Of a DNA stretch of 64,000 bases, positions 9,701 through 16,194 are shown one piece after another. The position numbers and the translations under genes are program-made. The DNA is from Streptomyces sp. NBC_00078 (GTDB lineage Bacteria > Actinomycetota > Actinomycetes > Streptomycetales > Streptomycetaceae). The number at the start of each line of letters is the position of its first letter. Position 1 is the first letter of the stretch. The notes beneath the pieces are model-generated. The model searched no databases, was not told the origin of the DNA, and worked only from the letters and a program-made list of their open reading frames with translations. The stretch covers positions 6,572,001 through 6,636,000 of the forward strand of contig NZ_JAPELX010000001.1 in the NCBI RefSeq assembly GCF_026343335.1, in the 5' to 3' direction.

Positions 9701-9797
9701 GGCCGCGGACCCGGAGCTGACCGCTCTCCCAGGCCTGCGGACGGCTCTGGACGCTCTCCTGGACGACGAAAGGGAGCAGTACTTGGAGAAGGGGTGA
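6744..9797 (+). CDS. recG: ATP-dependent DNA helicase RecG with an in-frame intein
   Basis: RecG is the branch-migrating helicase that regresses stalled replication forks. The 1017-residue frame has an OB-fold wedge domain near residues 60-170, the SF2 motor and the RecG C-terminal TRG region. Visible motifs are Walker A (GEVGSGK...T), DEQH in the Walker B helix, TATPIPRT and a motif VI containing HQLRGRVGRG. Residues 315-589 are an intein splitting GSGK from T of the P-loop; removing it leaves 742 residues, normal for the family. The start may be ATG 6744 or ATG 6765 (MDLVPALEEPL); the second fits the family better but has no clear ribosome site. rsmD and coaD follow. Confidence 0.95.
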   Translation: MSVVWCAMDLVPALEEPLKKVLGPPTAKVMAENLGLHTVGDLLHHYPRRYEERGQLTHLADLPMDEHVTVVAMVADARLHTFASSKAPRGKGQRLEVTITDGSGRLQLVFFGSGVHKPHKELLPGTRAMFAGKASVFNRRLQLAHPAYELLRGDSEETVETWAGALIPIYPATAKLESWKIGKALQTVLPSAQDAVDPLPPTLREGRGLVPLPEALLKIHRPHTKADIEDARARLKWDEAFVLQVALARRRHADAQLPAVARKPKPDGLLAAFDDRLPFTLTEGQQKVSKEIFDDLATEHPMHRLLQGEVGSGKAQPLDSLVLTPAGFRRMGDMAVGDEVVVPDGGLALIDGVFPQGEREVWRLVLCDGSSVECDDEHLWIVGTKGGWQRGRTPEVMKTRELRRDMFTADGSPKWYIPAAAPVDLGGDFALPLDPYRSGLRLGEGSSPGESVPDPFKNTSVKNRHALLQGLLDADGTVGEDGLSISLCSASRSLADDVAWLVRSLGGRAQVLSKNAAFEVSVALPDEYAPFRLTRKAGRVRPGPGHETFRTFHRGIRAVEYVGRKPVQCISVAHPSHAYVTDNFTVTHNTMVALRAMLATVDAGGQAAMLAPTEVLAQQHHRSITEMMGDLAEGGMLGGVEHATKVVLLTGSMGTAARRQAMLDLVTGEAGIVIGTHALIEDKVQFHDLGLVVVDEQHRFGVEQRDALRGKGKQPPHLLVMTATPIPRTVAMTVFGDLETSVLDQLPAGRSPIASHVVPAADKPHFLARAWERVREEAGNGHQAYVVCPRIGDEEDDPKKSGKKKSPEDEAEKRPPLAVLDVAGQLAKGPLQGLRVEVLHGRMHPDDKDAVMRRFAAGDTDVLVATTVIEVGVNVPNATAMVIMDADRFGVSQLHQLRGRVGRGSAAGLCLLVTEMPEASAARQRLNAVAATLDGFELSRIDLEQRREGDVLGQAQSGARTSLKVLAVIEDEEVIAEAREEAAAVVAADPELTALPGLRTALDALLDDEREQYLEKG
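7686..8510 (+). other. class 3-like intein (275 aa) inserted in the RecG Walker A motif
   Basis: The insert runs from Ala1 (directly after GEVGSGK) to Asn275, with Thr as the +1 extein residue. Splicing would recreate GSGKT. Block A is AQPLDSLVLTPAGFRRMGDM, typical of inteins except for the non-nucleophilic Ala1. A Trp (W66) lies two residues after the block B His (H64). A Cys starts block F (C255 in VQCISVAHPSHAYVTDN), and a Thr precedes the terminal His-Asn (T273-H274-N275). This Trp-Cys-Thr set is the signature of class 3 inteins, which use the block F Cys as first nucleophile. One LAGLIDADG-like motif (LLQGLLDADG, residues 153-162) is present with no clear second copy, so the homing endonuclease is probably reduced. 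Confidence 0.93.
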
Positions 9798-9817
9798 AAG
9801 GGGTGAGGTGTGGCGCC

Positions 9818-9897
9818 CCGAAAGGGGCCGGGTGCTGTTTCGCCATGCGGCTCCGCGGCACGGGCGAGAACAGCCACGACGGACCGCCTGCCAGACT
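9818..9897. repeat. Streptomyces dispersed intergenic repeat, copy 1
   Basis: Between recG and rsmD lies a stretch with a GGCGCCCCGAAAGGGGCC hairpin start, then ATGCGGCTCCGCGGC and AGCCACGACGGACC. It resembles a repeat I recognise from many Streptomyces intergenic regions. A second, related copy is inside smc (about 20336-20415). Boundaries are approximate. Confidence 0.5.
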
Positions 9898-9969
9898 GGA
9901 TCCGTAACCACCCCGAGAAACACCCCCCCGAGAACCACCCCCGAAAACCACCCCGAACAAGGACCCGAG

Positions 9970-10557
9970 ATGACTCGCGTGATCGCCGGAAAAGCCGGGG
10001 GACGCCGCCTGACCGTTCCGCCGGGGAACGGCACCCGCCCCACCTCCGACCGCGCGCGCGAAGGCCTCTTCTCCACCTGGCAGTCCCTCCTCGGCGGCCC
10101 CCTGCACGGCGAACGGGTCCTCGACCTGTACGCCGGCTCGGGCGCAGTGGGCCTTGAGGCCCTCTCCCGCGGCGCCGGCCACACCCTCCTGGTCGAGGCG
10201 GACGCCAGAGCTGCCCGCACGGTCCGGGACAACGTCAAGAGCATCGGCCTTCCCGGCGCCGAGGTGCGGGCCGGCAAAGCGGAACAGATCGTCCAGACCC
10301 CGGCGCCGGCGGAGCCGTACGACATCGTCTTCCTCGACCCTCCGTACGCCGTCACGGACGACGATCTTCGCGAGATCCTCCTCACACTCCGCTCTGGGGG
10401 CTGGCTCGCGCCGGAAGCCCTCGTCACCGTGGAGCGCAGCACCAGAGGCGGCGAATTCAGGTGGCCGGACGATTTCGAAGCGATCAGGGCCCGTCGTTAC
10501 GGCGAGGGAACGTTTTGGTACGGTCGCGCCGCCTCTACGTGCGAAGACGCACGATGA
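9970..10557 (+). CDS. rsmD: 16S rRNA (guanine966-N2)-methyltransferase RsmD
   Basis: A cytoplasmic SAM-dependent methyltransferase acting on G966 of 16S rRNA during 30S assembly. The 195-residue protein starts MTRVIAGKAGGRRL, the standard RsmD N-terminus. It has the SAM-binding motif VLDLYAGSGAVGLEALSRGA and the catalytic motif FLDPPYA. ATG 9970 is preceded by AAGGA at a good distance; the frame is open further upstream but that part lies in the repeat element. It ends 26 bp before the chosen coaD start, the usual rsmD-coaD pairing. Confidence 0.93.
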   Translation: MTRVIAGKAGGRRLTVPPGNGTRPTSDRAREGLFSTWQSLLGGPLHGERVLDLYAGSGAVGLEALSRGAGHTLLVEADARAARTVRDNVKSIGLPGAEVRAGKAEQIVQTPAPAEPYDIVFLDPPYAVTDDDLREILLTLRSGGWLAPEALVTVERSTRGGEFRWPDDFEAIRARRYGEGTFWYGRAASTCEDAR

Positions 10558-10583
10558 CCGGACCGGAGAGCGAGGGATCACTA

Positions 10584-11063
10584 GTGCGCCGCGCCGTCTG
10601 TCCCGGGTCGTTCGACCCGATCACCAACGGACATCTCGACATCATTTCCCGCGCCTCCCGTCTGTACGACGAGGTCTACGTCGCGGTCATGATCAACCAG
10701 TCGAAGAAGGGCCTGTTCGAGATCGAGGAGCGGATCGACCTGATCGGCCAGGTCACCGCCGAATACGGAAACGTGAGGGTCGAGGCCTTCCACGGTCTCC
10801 TCGTCGACTTCTGCAAGCAGCGCGACATCCCCGCCATCGTCAAGGGCCTGCGCGCCGTCAGCGACTTCGACTACGAGCTGCAGATGGCCCAGATGAACAA
10901 CGGGCTCTCCGGCGTGGAGACCCTCTTCGTGCCCACCAACCCGACCTACAGCTTCCTGTCCTCCTCGCTCGTCAAGGAGGTCGCGACCTGGGGCGGAGAC
11001 GTCTCCCACCTGGTCCCGCCGCTGGTCCTCCAGGCCCTCAACAAGCGCCTGCGCAAGGACTGA
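10584..11063 (+). CDS. coaD: phosphopantetheine adenylyltransferase CoaD
   Basis: CoaD makes dephospho-CoA from 4'-phosphopantetheine and ATP, the fourth step of coenzyme A synthesis. The protein is 159 residues, the normal length, starting at GTG 10584 (MRRAVCPGSFDPITNGH) behind GCGAGGGA. It contains the nucleotidyltransferase motif PGSFDPITNGH (HxGH type) and the second motif SFLSSSLVKEVA. An in-frame ATG at 10554 would add ten residues without family support. It follows rsmD closely. Confidence 0.94.
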   Translation: MRRAVCPGSFDPITNGHLDIISRASRLYDEVYVAVMINQSKKGLFEIEERIDLIGQVTAEYGNVRVEAFHGLLVDFCKQRDIPAIVKGLRAVSDFDYELQMAQMNNGLSGVETLFVPTNPTYSFLSSSLVKEVATWGGDVSHLVPPLVLQALNKRLRKD

Positions 11064-11138
11064 TGGGGCCAAGGGGCTGATGGGGCTACAGTCGTCCCGT
11101 CCGTCTCCAACACATCGGTAGAGAGTGGCGAGCACACG

Positions 11139-12212
11139 GTGGACGTGCAGAAGAAGCTCGACGAGATCGTCGCGGCGGTCTCCAGTGCCCGGGCCATGCC
11201 CATGTCGGCCTCGTGCGTGATCAACCGCGCCGATCTGCTCGCCCTGCTGGAAGAGGTGCGCGCGGCCATGCCCGACTCCCTGGCCCAGGCGCAGGAGCTG
11301 ATCGGCGGCCGCGAGGAGATGGTCGAGCAGGCCCGCCAGGAGGCCGACCGGATCATCGGCCAGGCGCACGCCGAGCGCGGCTCGCTGATCTCCGACACCG
11401 AGGTCGCCCGCCGCTCCCAGGCCGAGGCCGACCGCATCCTCACCGAGGCCCGCCAGGAGGCCGAGGAGATCCGCGCCGAGGCCGACGACTACGTCGACTC
11501 CAAGCTCGCCAACTTCGAGGTCGTCCTCACCAAGACGCTCGGCTCCGTCGGCCGCGGCCGCGAGAAGCTGCTCGGCACCGGTCCGGGTGTCGACGAACAG
11601 GGCTACGAGGACGAGGACGCCCCCGAGCGCAGCCACGACCCGGAGACCCTGCGCAAGGACGCCGATGCCTACGTCGACGTCAAGCTCGGCGCCTTCGAGG
11701 CGGTCCTCGCCAAGACCCTGGAGGCCGTCGGCCGCGGCCGCCAGAAGCTGCACGGCCGGATCGCCACCGACGACCTCGGTGCCCTCGCCGACGATGCCGC
11801 CGCCCTGCAGCACTCCAGCGACGCCGACTACCTGACCGACCTCGCCGCCCTCACGCAGCAGGAGACCACCCAGGCCGAGCAGTCCGCCCAGCAGCGGGCG
11901 TACGCGGAGCCACAGCCGGCATACGGCTACCAGCAGCAGACCGAGCCCTACGCCGGCGGCTACCAGCAGCAGGGCTACGGCGGACAGGACGCCTACGGCT
12001 ACCAGCAGGCCGATCCGTACGCGTACCAGGGCTACGACGCCCAGCAGGCGGCGTACGACCCGAACCAGGGGCAGCAGGCACACCAGGTGCAGCAGGGCCA
12101 CCAGGCGCATCAGGACCACCAGGCGTACGCCCTCGACGAGACCAGCCTCTTCGACACCGGCATGATCACGCCCGAGCAGCTCAGGGCGTACGAGCAGGGC
12201 CGAGGCCAGTAA
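11139..12212 (+). CDS. coiled-coil protein with Gln/Tyr-rich tail (cell-division-initiation-like)
   Basis: The protein has 357 residues. The first 220 are strongly helical and charged, with repeated AEADRIL/EARQEAEEI heptads like DivIVA-related and ATP synthase b-like proteins. Two internally similar segments both read YVD(S/V)KL(A/G)xFE then VGRGR(E/Q)KL, suggesting a duplication. The last 120 residues are low-complexity, rich in Gln, Tyr, Ala and Gly. No membrane segment is seen. Homologues sit between coaD and DUF177-rpmF in Streptomyces. The GTG start MDVQKKLDEIVAAV fits that family. A cytoskeletal or division role is inferred. Confidence 0.75.
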   Translation: MDVQKKLDEIVAAVSSARAMPMSASCVINRADLLALLEEVRAAMPDSLAQAQELIGGREEMVEQARQEADRIIGQAHAERGSLISDTEVARRSQAEADRILTEARQEAEEIRAEADDYVDSKLANFEVVLTKTLGSVGRGREKLLGTGPGVDEQGYEDEDAPERSHDPETLRKDADAYVDVKLGAFEAVLAKTLEAVGRGRQKLHGRIATDDLGALADDAAALQHSSDADYLTDLAALTQQETTQAEQSAQQRAYAEPQPAYGYQQQTEPYAGGYQQQGYGGQDAYGYQQADPYAYQGYDAQQAAYDPNQGQQAHQVQQGHQAHQDHQAYALDETSLFDTGMITPEQLRAYEQGRGQ

Positions 12213-12224
12213 GGAACCACCGGA

Positions 12225-12254
12225 TTGGGCCGTGAGGGAAAGGTCCAGTATCCT
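12225..12254 (+). promoter_or_regulatory. possible promoter for DUF177-rpmF-rnc
   Basis: TTGGGC (12225-12230) and TATCCT (12249-12254) are separated by 18 bp, about 90 bp ahead of the DUF177 start. The match to housekeeping -35/-10 elements is moderate only. Confidence 0.35.
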
Positions 12255-12343
12255 GGCTCTTCGGTCGCGTGTACGTCCGCGATCTGCGCTGCCCGGCAAC
12301 ACCGAGGGCAGCGTCCCTCTGAGCTCGAAGATCGAAAGCAGGA

Positions 12344-13003
12344 ATGGCTCTGAACGCCCGCCTCGACCACCGCAAGCCTCTCGTGTTCGACACACACGAG
12401 CTGGGGCGGCGGCCCGGTGCGCTGCAGCGCCTGACCCGCCAGATCGACGCTCCCAAGGATCTCGGGATCGCGGGAGTCATCGGAGTGCCGGAAGGCGCCC
12501 CGCTGGAGCTCGCACTCCGGCTCGAGTCGGTCATGGAAGGGGTGCTTGTCACAGGCACCGCCCGTGCACAGGCCGAGGGGGAGTGCGTAAGGTGTCTGGA
12601 GCCGCTAGAGCTGGTGCTCGAAGCGGAATTCCAGGAGATGTTCTCGTACCATGACGCCGACGATCGGGGCCGCCCCAGGGCGGAGCCGACCGACGACGCC
12701 GAGGGATCCGCAGAAAACGAGGACAGGCTCTTCATCGAGGACGGACTGTTCGACCTCGAACCCGTGCTGCGGGATGCGGTGGTGCTCGCACTGCCGATGC
12801 AGCCGGTGTGCCAGGACGACTGCCTGGGCCTGTGCTCCGAGTGCGGAGCGCGACTCACGGACGACCCGGACCACCACCACGATGCCGTCGACATCCGTTG
12901 GGCGGCACTGCAGGGACTCGCCGGTTCACTCGAAGATGGCGAGAAGGACGAGATGAGCGGCGCTGACGCGGAAGCGGGCGTCGACGAGAAGCAGGAGAAG
13001 TAG
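12344..13003 (+). CDS. DUF177 / YceD-family protein
   Basis: A protein of 219 residues starting MALNARLDHRKPLVFDTHELGRR. It carries the conserved YceD pattern of a GECVRCLEPL pair of cysteines in the middle and a second cysteine cluster CQDDCLGLCSECG, suggesting a bound metal. The family is tied to 23S rRNA and ribosomal protein L32 maturation and is almost always encoded just before rpmF, as here (2-bp gap). The tail is acidic and variable. ATG 12344 follows AGCAGGA. Confidence 0.9.
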   Translation: MALNARLDHRKPLVFDTHELGRRPGALQRLTRQIDAPKDLGIAGVIGVPEGAPLELALRLESVMEGVLVTGTARAQAEGECVRCLEPLELVLEAEFQEMFSYHDADDRGRPRAEPTDDAEGSAENEDRLFIEDGLFDLEPVLRDAVVLALPMQPVCQDDCLGLCSECGARLTDDPDHHHDAVDIRWAALQGLAGSLEDGEKDEMSGADAEAGVDEKQEK

Positions 13004-13005
13004 CC

Positions 13006-13179
13006 GTGGCTGTTCCGAAGCGGAAGATGTCGCGCAGCAACACGCGCCACCGCCGGTCGCAGTGGAAGGCTGCGGTCCCCACCCTGGTTGCGTGCGAGCG
13101 CTGCCACGAGCCCAAGCTGCAGCACATTGCGTGCCCGTCTTGCGGCACTTATAACAAGCGCCAGGTCCTCGAGGTCTGA
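13006..13179 (+). CDS. rpmF: 50S ribosomal protein L32
   Basis: A 57-residue basic protein, MAVPKRKMSRSNTRHRRSQW onward, the canonical L32 start, with a zinc-binding CERC...CPSC arrangement (Cys30, 33, 43, 46). L32 is a small late-assembling 50S protein near the peptide exit region. The GTG start lies 2 bp after the DUF177 stop. The C+ (cysteine-containing) form is seen; streptomycetes also carry cysteine-free ribosomal protein paralogues elsewhere, but none is in this window. rnc begins 20 bp downstream. Confidence 0.96.
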   Translation: MAVPKRKMSRSNTRHRRSQWKAAVPTLVACERCHEPKLQHIACPSCGTYNKRQVLEV

Positions 13180-13198
13180 GCGGCTGGTGAGAGGCACC

Positions 13199-14026
13199 GT
13201 GTCCACTGCCAAGAAGGCGGATGACGCCAAGGCGGACCCATCCGCCAAGAAGAAAGCGGACAACACGGCCTCGTCCCACACGCTTCTGGAAGGGCGGCTC
13301 GGGTACAAGCTCGAGTCCGCCCTTCTGGTGCGTGCGCTGACCCACCGTTCGTACGCATACGAGAACGGCGGTCTGCCGACCAACGAGCGGCTGGAGTTCC
13401 TCGGGGACTCCGTGCTGGGCCTCGTGGTCACGGACACGCTGTACACCACCCACCCCGACCTGCCCGAAGGCCAGCTGGCCAAGTTGCGGGCCGCGGTGGT
13501 CAACTCACGTGCGTTGGCGGAGGTCGGTCGTGGTCTCGACCTGGGCTCATTCATCCGGCTCGGCCGGGGTGAAGAAGGCACAGGCGGCCGGGACAAGGCG
13601 TCCATCCTCGCCGACACCCTTGAAGCGGTGATCGGCGCGGTCTATCTCGACCAGGGCCTCGACGCGGCCTCCGAACTGGTGCATCGCCTGTTCGACCCGC
13701 TGATCGAGAAGTCCTCGAACCTCGGGGCCGGCCTGGACTGGAAGACCAGCCTCCAGGAGCTCACCGCGACCGAGAGCCTCGGCGTGCCCGAGTACCTGGT
13801 CACGGAGACCGGCCCCGATCACGAGAAGACCTTCACTGCTGCCGCCCGCGTCGGAGGCGTCTCGTACGGCACCGGCACCGGCCGCAGCAAGAAGGAGGCG
13901 GAGCAGCAGGCCGCCGAGTCCGCATGGCGGTCCATCCGGGCCGCAGCGGACGAGCGCGCCGAGAAGGCGGCAGCCGAGAAGGCCGCCCTGGACGGCGACG
14001 AAGGCCCGACGTCCGTCTCTGCCTGA
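13199..14026 (+). CDS. rnc: ribonuclease III (AbsB-type)
   Basis: A dsRNA endonuclease that matures rRNA and controls mRNAs; in S. coelicolor the same gene is absB, a global activator of antibiotic production. The protein is 275 residues: a Lys/Ala-rich head (1-25), the RNase III catalytic domain with signature ERLEFLGDS (63-71) and the downstream metal-site helix DTLEAVIGAVYLD, then a dsRNA-binding domain from about residue 180 to 255 ending in the KKEAEQQAAESAW helix. The GTG start at 13199 is behind GAGAGG. It is the third gene of the DUF177-rpmF-rnc unit. Confidence 0.95.
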   Translation: MSTAKKADDAKADPSAKKKADNTASSHTLLEGRLGYKLESALLVRALTHRSYAYENGGLPTNERLEFLGDSVLGLVVTDTLYTTHPDLPEGQLAKLRAAVVNSRALAEVGRGLDLGSFIRLGRGEEGTGGRDKASILADTLEAVIGAVYLDQGLDAASELVHRLFDPLIEKSSNLGAGLDWKTSLQELTATESLGVPEYLVTETGPDHEKTFTAAARVGGVSYGTGTGRSKKEAEQQAAESAWRSIRAAADERAEKAAAEKAALDGDEGPTSVSA

Positions 14027-14045
14027 CGAACAGCGCCTCCTGAGC

Positions 14046-14075
14046 AGCGCCCGTCCCCGCCGCGGGGCGGGCGCT
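14046..14075 (+). terminator. hairpin after rnc
   Basis: AGCGCCCG...CGGGCGCT arms with an inner CCCC/GGGG pairing around a GCCG loop. There is no strong T-run, as is common in Streptomyces. It lies between rnc and mutM. Confidence 0.6.
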
Positions 14076-14110
14076 GCGTTCATCCACAGTGTTTTGGTAC
14101 GGGGGTTGTG

Positions 14111-14995
14111 ATGCCCGAGTTGCCCGAGGTCGAGGTCGTCCGGCGCGGCCTGGAGCGGTGGGTCGCCCACCGTGTCGTCGCCGACGCCGAGGTGCTGCAC
14201 CCGCGTGCCGTACGCCGTCACATCGCCGGCGCCGACGACTTCGCGCACCGCCTCAAGGGGCATCGCGTCGGTGTCCCGAGCCGCCGCGGCAAATACCTGT
14301 GGCTCCCCCTGGAGGACACCCACCAGTCGGTCCTGGCGCACCTCGGCATGAGCGGGCAGCTCCTGGTCCAGCCGGCCGCGGCTCCCGACGAGAAGCACCT
14401 CAGAGTCCGCGTGAGGTTCGCGGACACGCTGACATCAGCCGCTGCCGCGGCGGGTGCCACCGAGCTCCGCTTCGTGGACCAGCGCACCTTCGGCGGGCTG
14501 TCGTTGCACGACAACACCCCTGACGGCCTGCCCGACGTCATCGCGCACATCGCGCGCGACCCCCTGGACCCGCTGTTCGACGACGAGGCCTTCCACCAGG
14601 CCCTGCGCCGCAAGCGCACCACCATCAAACGGGCCCTGCTGGACCAGTCGTTGATCAGCGGAGTCGGCAACATCTATGCGGACGAGGCGCTTTGGCGCGC
14701 CCGTGTCCACTACGAGCGCCCGACGGCCGGCTTCACCCGCCCGCGCACGGCCGAACTCCTCGGCCACGTAAGGGATGTGATGAACGCTGCGCTCTCCGTC
14801 GGCGGCACCAGCTTCGACAGCCTCTACGTCAACGTCAACGGGGAGTCGGGTTACTTCGACCGCTCGCTCGACGCGTACGGCCGTGAAGGTCTGCCGTGCA
14901 AGAGGTGCGGTACGCCGATGCGCAGGCGTCCCTGGATGAACCGGTCCAGCTACTTCTGCCCGAAGTGTCAGAGGCCGCCGCGGGCCGAGTCGTAA
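14111..14995 (+). CDS. mutM: formamidopyrimidine-DNA glycosylase MutM (Fpg)
   Basis: A base excision repair enzyme removing 8-oxoguanine and formamidopyrimidines, with AP lyase activity. The 294-residue protein begins MPELPEVEVVRRGLE; Pro2 (exposed after Met removal) and Glu3 are catalytic. RRGKYLW carries the beta-turn Lys61. A helix-two-turn-helix region (LLDQSLISGVGNIYADEALW) and a C-terminal zinc finger (CKRC...CPKC) complete the family. A short Ala-rich insertion (TSAAAAAGA) precedes ELRFVDQRTFGG. ATG 14111 is used rather than the adjacent GTG because Pro must be residue 2. The 3' end overlaps the convergent HxlR gene by 28 bp. Confidence 0.95.
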   Translation: MPELPEVEVVRRGLERWVAHRVVADAEVLHPRAVRRHIAGADDFAHRLKGHRVGVPSRRGKYLWLPLEDTHQSVLAHLGMSGQLLVQPAAAPDEKHLRVRVRFADTLTSAAAAAGATELRFVDQRTFGGLSLHDNTPDGLPDVIAHIARDPLDPLFDDEAFHQALRRKRTTIKRALLDQSLISGVGNIYADEALWRARVHYERPTAGFTRPRTAELLGHVRDVMNAALSVGGTSFDSLYVNVNGESGYFDRSLDAYGREGLPCKRCGTPMRRRPWMNRSSYFCPKCQRPPRAES

Positions 14996-15381
14996 CGCTC
15001 CCGCGAGGCGAGGACGTCGTCCATGCGGCCCTCCACCAGGTGGATGAGGCCCAGCAATCGCTCGGTGACGTCATGGCCGAGCGGGGTCAGTTCGTAGTCC
15101 ACGCGGGGCGGGTTCGTCGGCTGCGCCTCGCGGTGCACCAGGCCGTCGCGCTCCAGTGCGTGCAGGGTCTGGGACAGCATCTTCTCGCTCACGCCGTCGA
15201 CGCGTCGGCGCAGTTCGTTGAAGCGCAGCCTGCCCTCGTACAGAGCGCCGAGCGTGAGCCCGCCCCAGCGGCCCGTCACATGCTCCAGGGTGCCGCGCGA
15301 GGGACAGGCCTTGGCGAACACGTTGTACGGGAGGTCGTCCGCCTCCGTGCGCTCCTGCGGGGTGTCCATCCCAGTGTCCAT
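14968..15381 (-). CDS. HxlR-family transcriptional regulator
   Basis: A winged-helix DNA-binding protein of 137 residues. The core contains the HxlR pattern ACPSRGTLEHVTGRWGGLTLGAL, the recognition region LRFNELRRRVDGVSEKMLSQTL and the wing VDYELTPLGHDV. The N-terminal cysteine in KACPSR is often a redox or ligand sensor in this family. It is divergent from the flavodoxin-like gene, with a palindrome between them, so it probably represses that gene and itself. Convergent overlap with mutM. Confidence 0.9.
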   Translation of the reverse strand: MDTGMDTPQERTEADDLPYNVFAKACPSRGTLEHVTGRWGGLTLGALYEGRLRFNELRRRVDGVSEKMLSQTLHALERDGLVHREAQPTNPPRVDYELTPLGHDVTERLLGLIHLVEGRMDDVLASRERYDSARGGL

Positions 15382-15420
15382 CCCTCAAGCGTACTCGAAC
15401 GCAGCGCTAACCCGCAGGTT

Positions 15421-15441
15421 GCACTAACCAAAAGTTAGTGC
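15421..15441. promoter_or_regulatory. palindromic operator between HxlR and flavodoxin genes
   Basis: A perfect inverted repeat GCACTAAC-CAAAA-GTTAGTGC. It lies 40 bp upstream of the HxlR start and 49 bp upstream of the divergent gene, as expected for an HxlR-type autoregulatory site. A further GCTAACC half-site lies just to the left near 15402. Confidence 0.7.
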
Positions 15442-15489
15442 TTTCCTTTGGTTGCCGCCAGTGAAGTGTCTATTTCAGGAGTGCGCATC

Positions 15490-16071
15490 GTGACCAACCC
15501 CGTTGTCTCCATCGCCTACCACTCCGGCTACGGCCACACCGCTGTCCTTGCCGAGGCCGTCCGCTCCGGTGCCGTCGAGGCGGGTGCCGAGGTGCACCTG
15601 ATCAAGGTCGACGAGATCACCGACGAGCAGTGGGCGCTCCTGGACGGCTCGGACGCAGTCGTCTTCGGCTCGCCGACCTACATGGGCACGGCGTCCGGCG
15701 CCTTCCACGTCTTCGCGGAGGCGTCCTCGAAGCGCTGGTTCGGGCAGGACTGGAAGGACAAGCTGGCGGCCGGCTTCACCAACTCCGGGTCCAAGAGCGG
15801 CGACAAGCTCAGCACGCTGCAGTTCTTCCAGGTCCTCGCCGGGCAGCACGGAATGCACTGGGTCAACCTCGGCCTGCTGCCGGGCTGGAACAACAGCGAG
15901 GGCTCCGAGCACGACCTCAACCGCCTCGGATTCTTCGCCGGTGCCGCCGCCTCGACCAACGTCGACGAGGGCCCGGACGCCGTCCACAAGGCGGACATCC
16001 AGACCGCGCAGCACCTGGGCCGCCGGGTGACGGAGACGGCGCGGGTGTTCCTGCTGGGCCGGGCCGCCTGA
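15490..16071 (+). CDS. flavodoxin-like NAD(P)H:quinone oxidoreductase (WrbA-type)
   Basis: A protein of 193 residues with a flavodoxin-fold FMN site: the phosphate loop SIAYHSGYGHTAVLAEAV at the N-terminus and the FMN ring contact GSPTYMGTASGAFHVF. It probably reduces quinones or other electrophiles in the cytoplasm. GTG 15490 is chosen because AGGAG lies 8 bp upstream; earlier in-frame starts lie in the operator region. Divergence from an HxlR regulator is a common pattern for stress-induced oxidoreductases, so induction by electrophiles or quinones is inferred. Confidence 0.88.
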   Translation: MTNPVVSIAYHSGYGHTAVLAEAVRSGAVEAGAEVHLIKVDEITDEQWALLDGSDAVVFGSPTYMGTASGAFHVFAEASSKRWFGQDWKDKLAAGFTNSGSKSGDKLSTLQFFQVLAGQHGMHWVNLGLLPGWNNSEGSEHDLNRLGFFAGAAASTNVDEGPDAVHKADIQTAQHLGRRVTETARVFLLGRAA

Positions 16072-16118
16072 CCGGCCTCCGGTCGGGCAACGTTCGCCGG
16101 GCACGGGCCCGGCACTCC

Positions 16119-16137
16119 CCCCGGCCTCCGGCCGGGG
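16119..16137. terminator. bidirectional hairpin between convergent genes
   Basis: CCCCGGCC-tcc-GGCCGGGG, a perfect 8-bp stem between the flavodoxin gene and the convergent CAP-domain gene. Confidence 0.6.
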
Positions 16138-16194
16138 CCCCAGATCACGCACCGGACGCCGCTCCTTTGCGGGCAAACCGTGCCCGCCGGGGCG

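Noticed and set aside
9818..9969. Extended N-terminus of RsmD through the repeat element
   Set aside because: RsmD proteins start MTRVIAG; the upstream frame is repeat-derived.
8082..10442. 786-codon minus-strand frame opposite recG and rsmD
   Set aside because: Both genes on the plus strand have full family motifs; the opposite frame is low-complexity.
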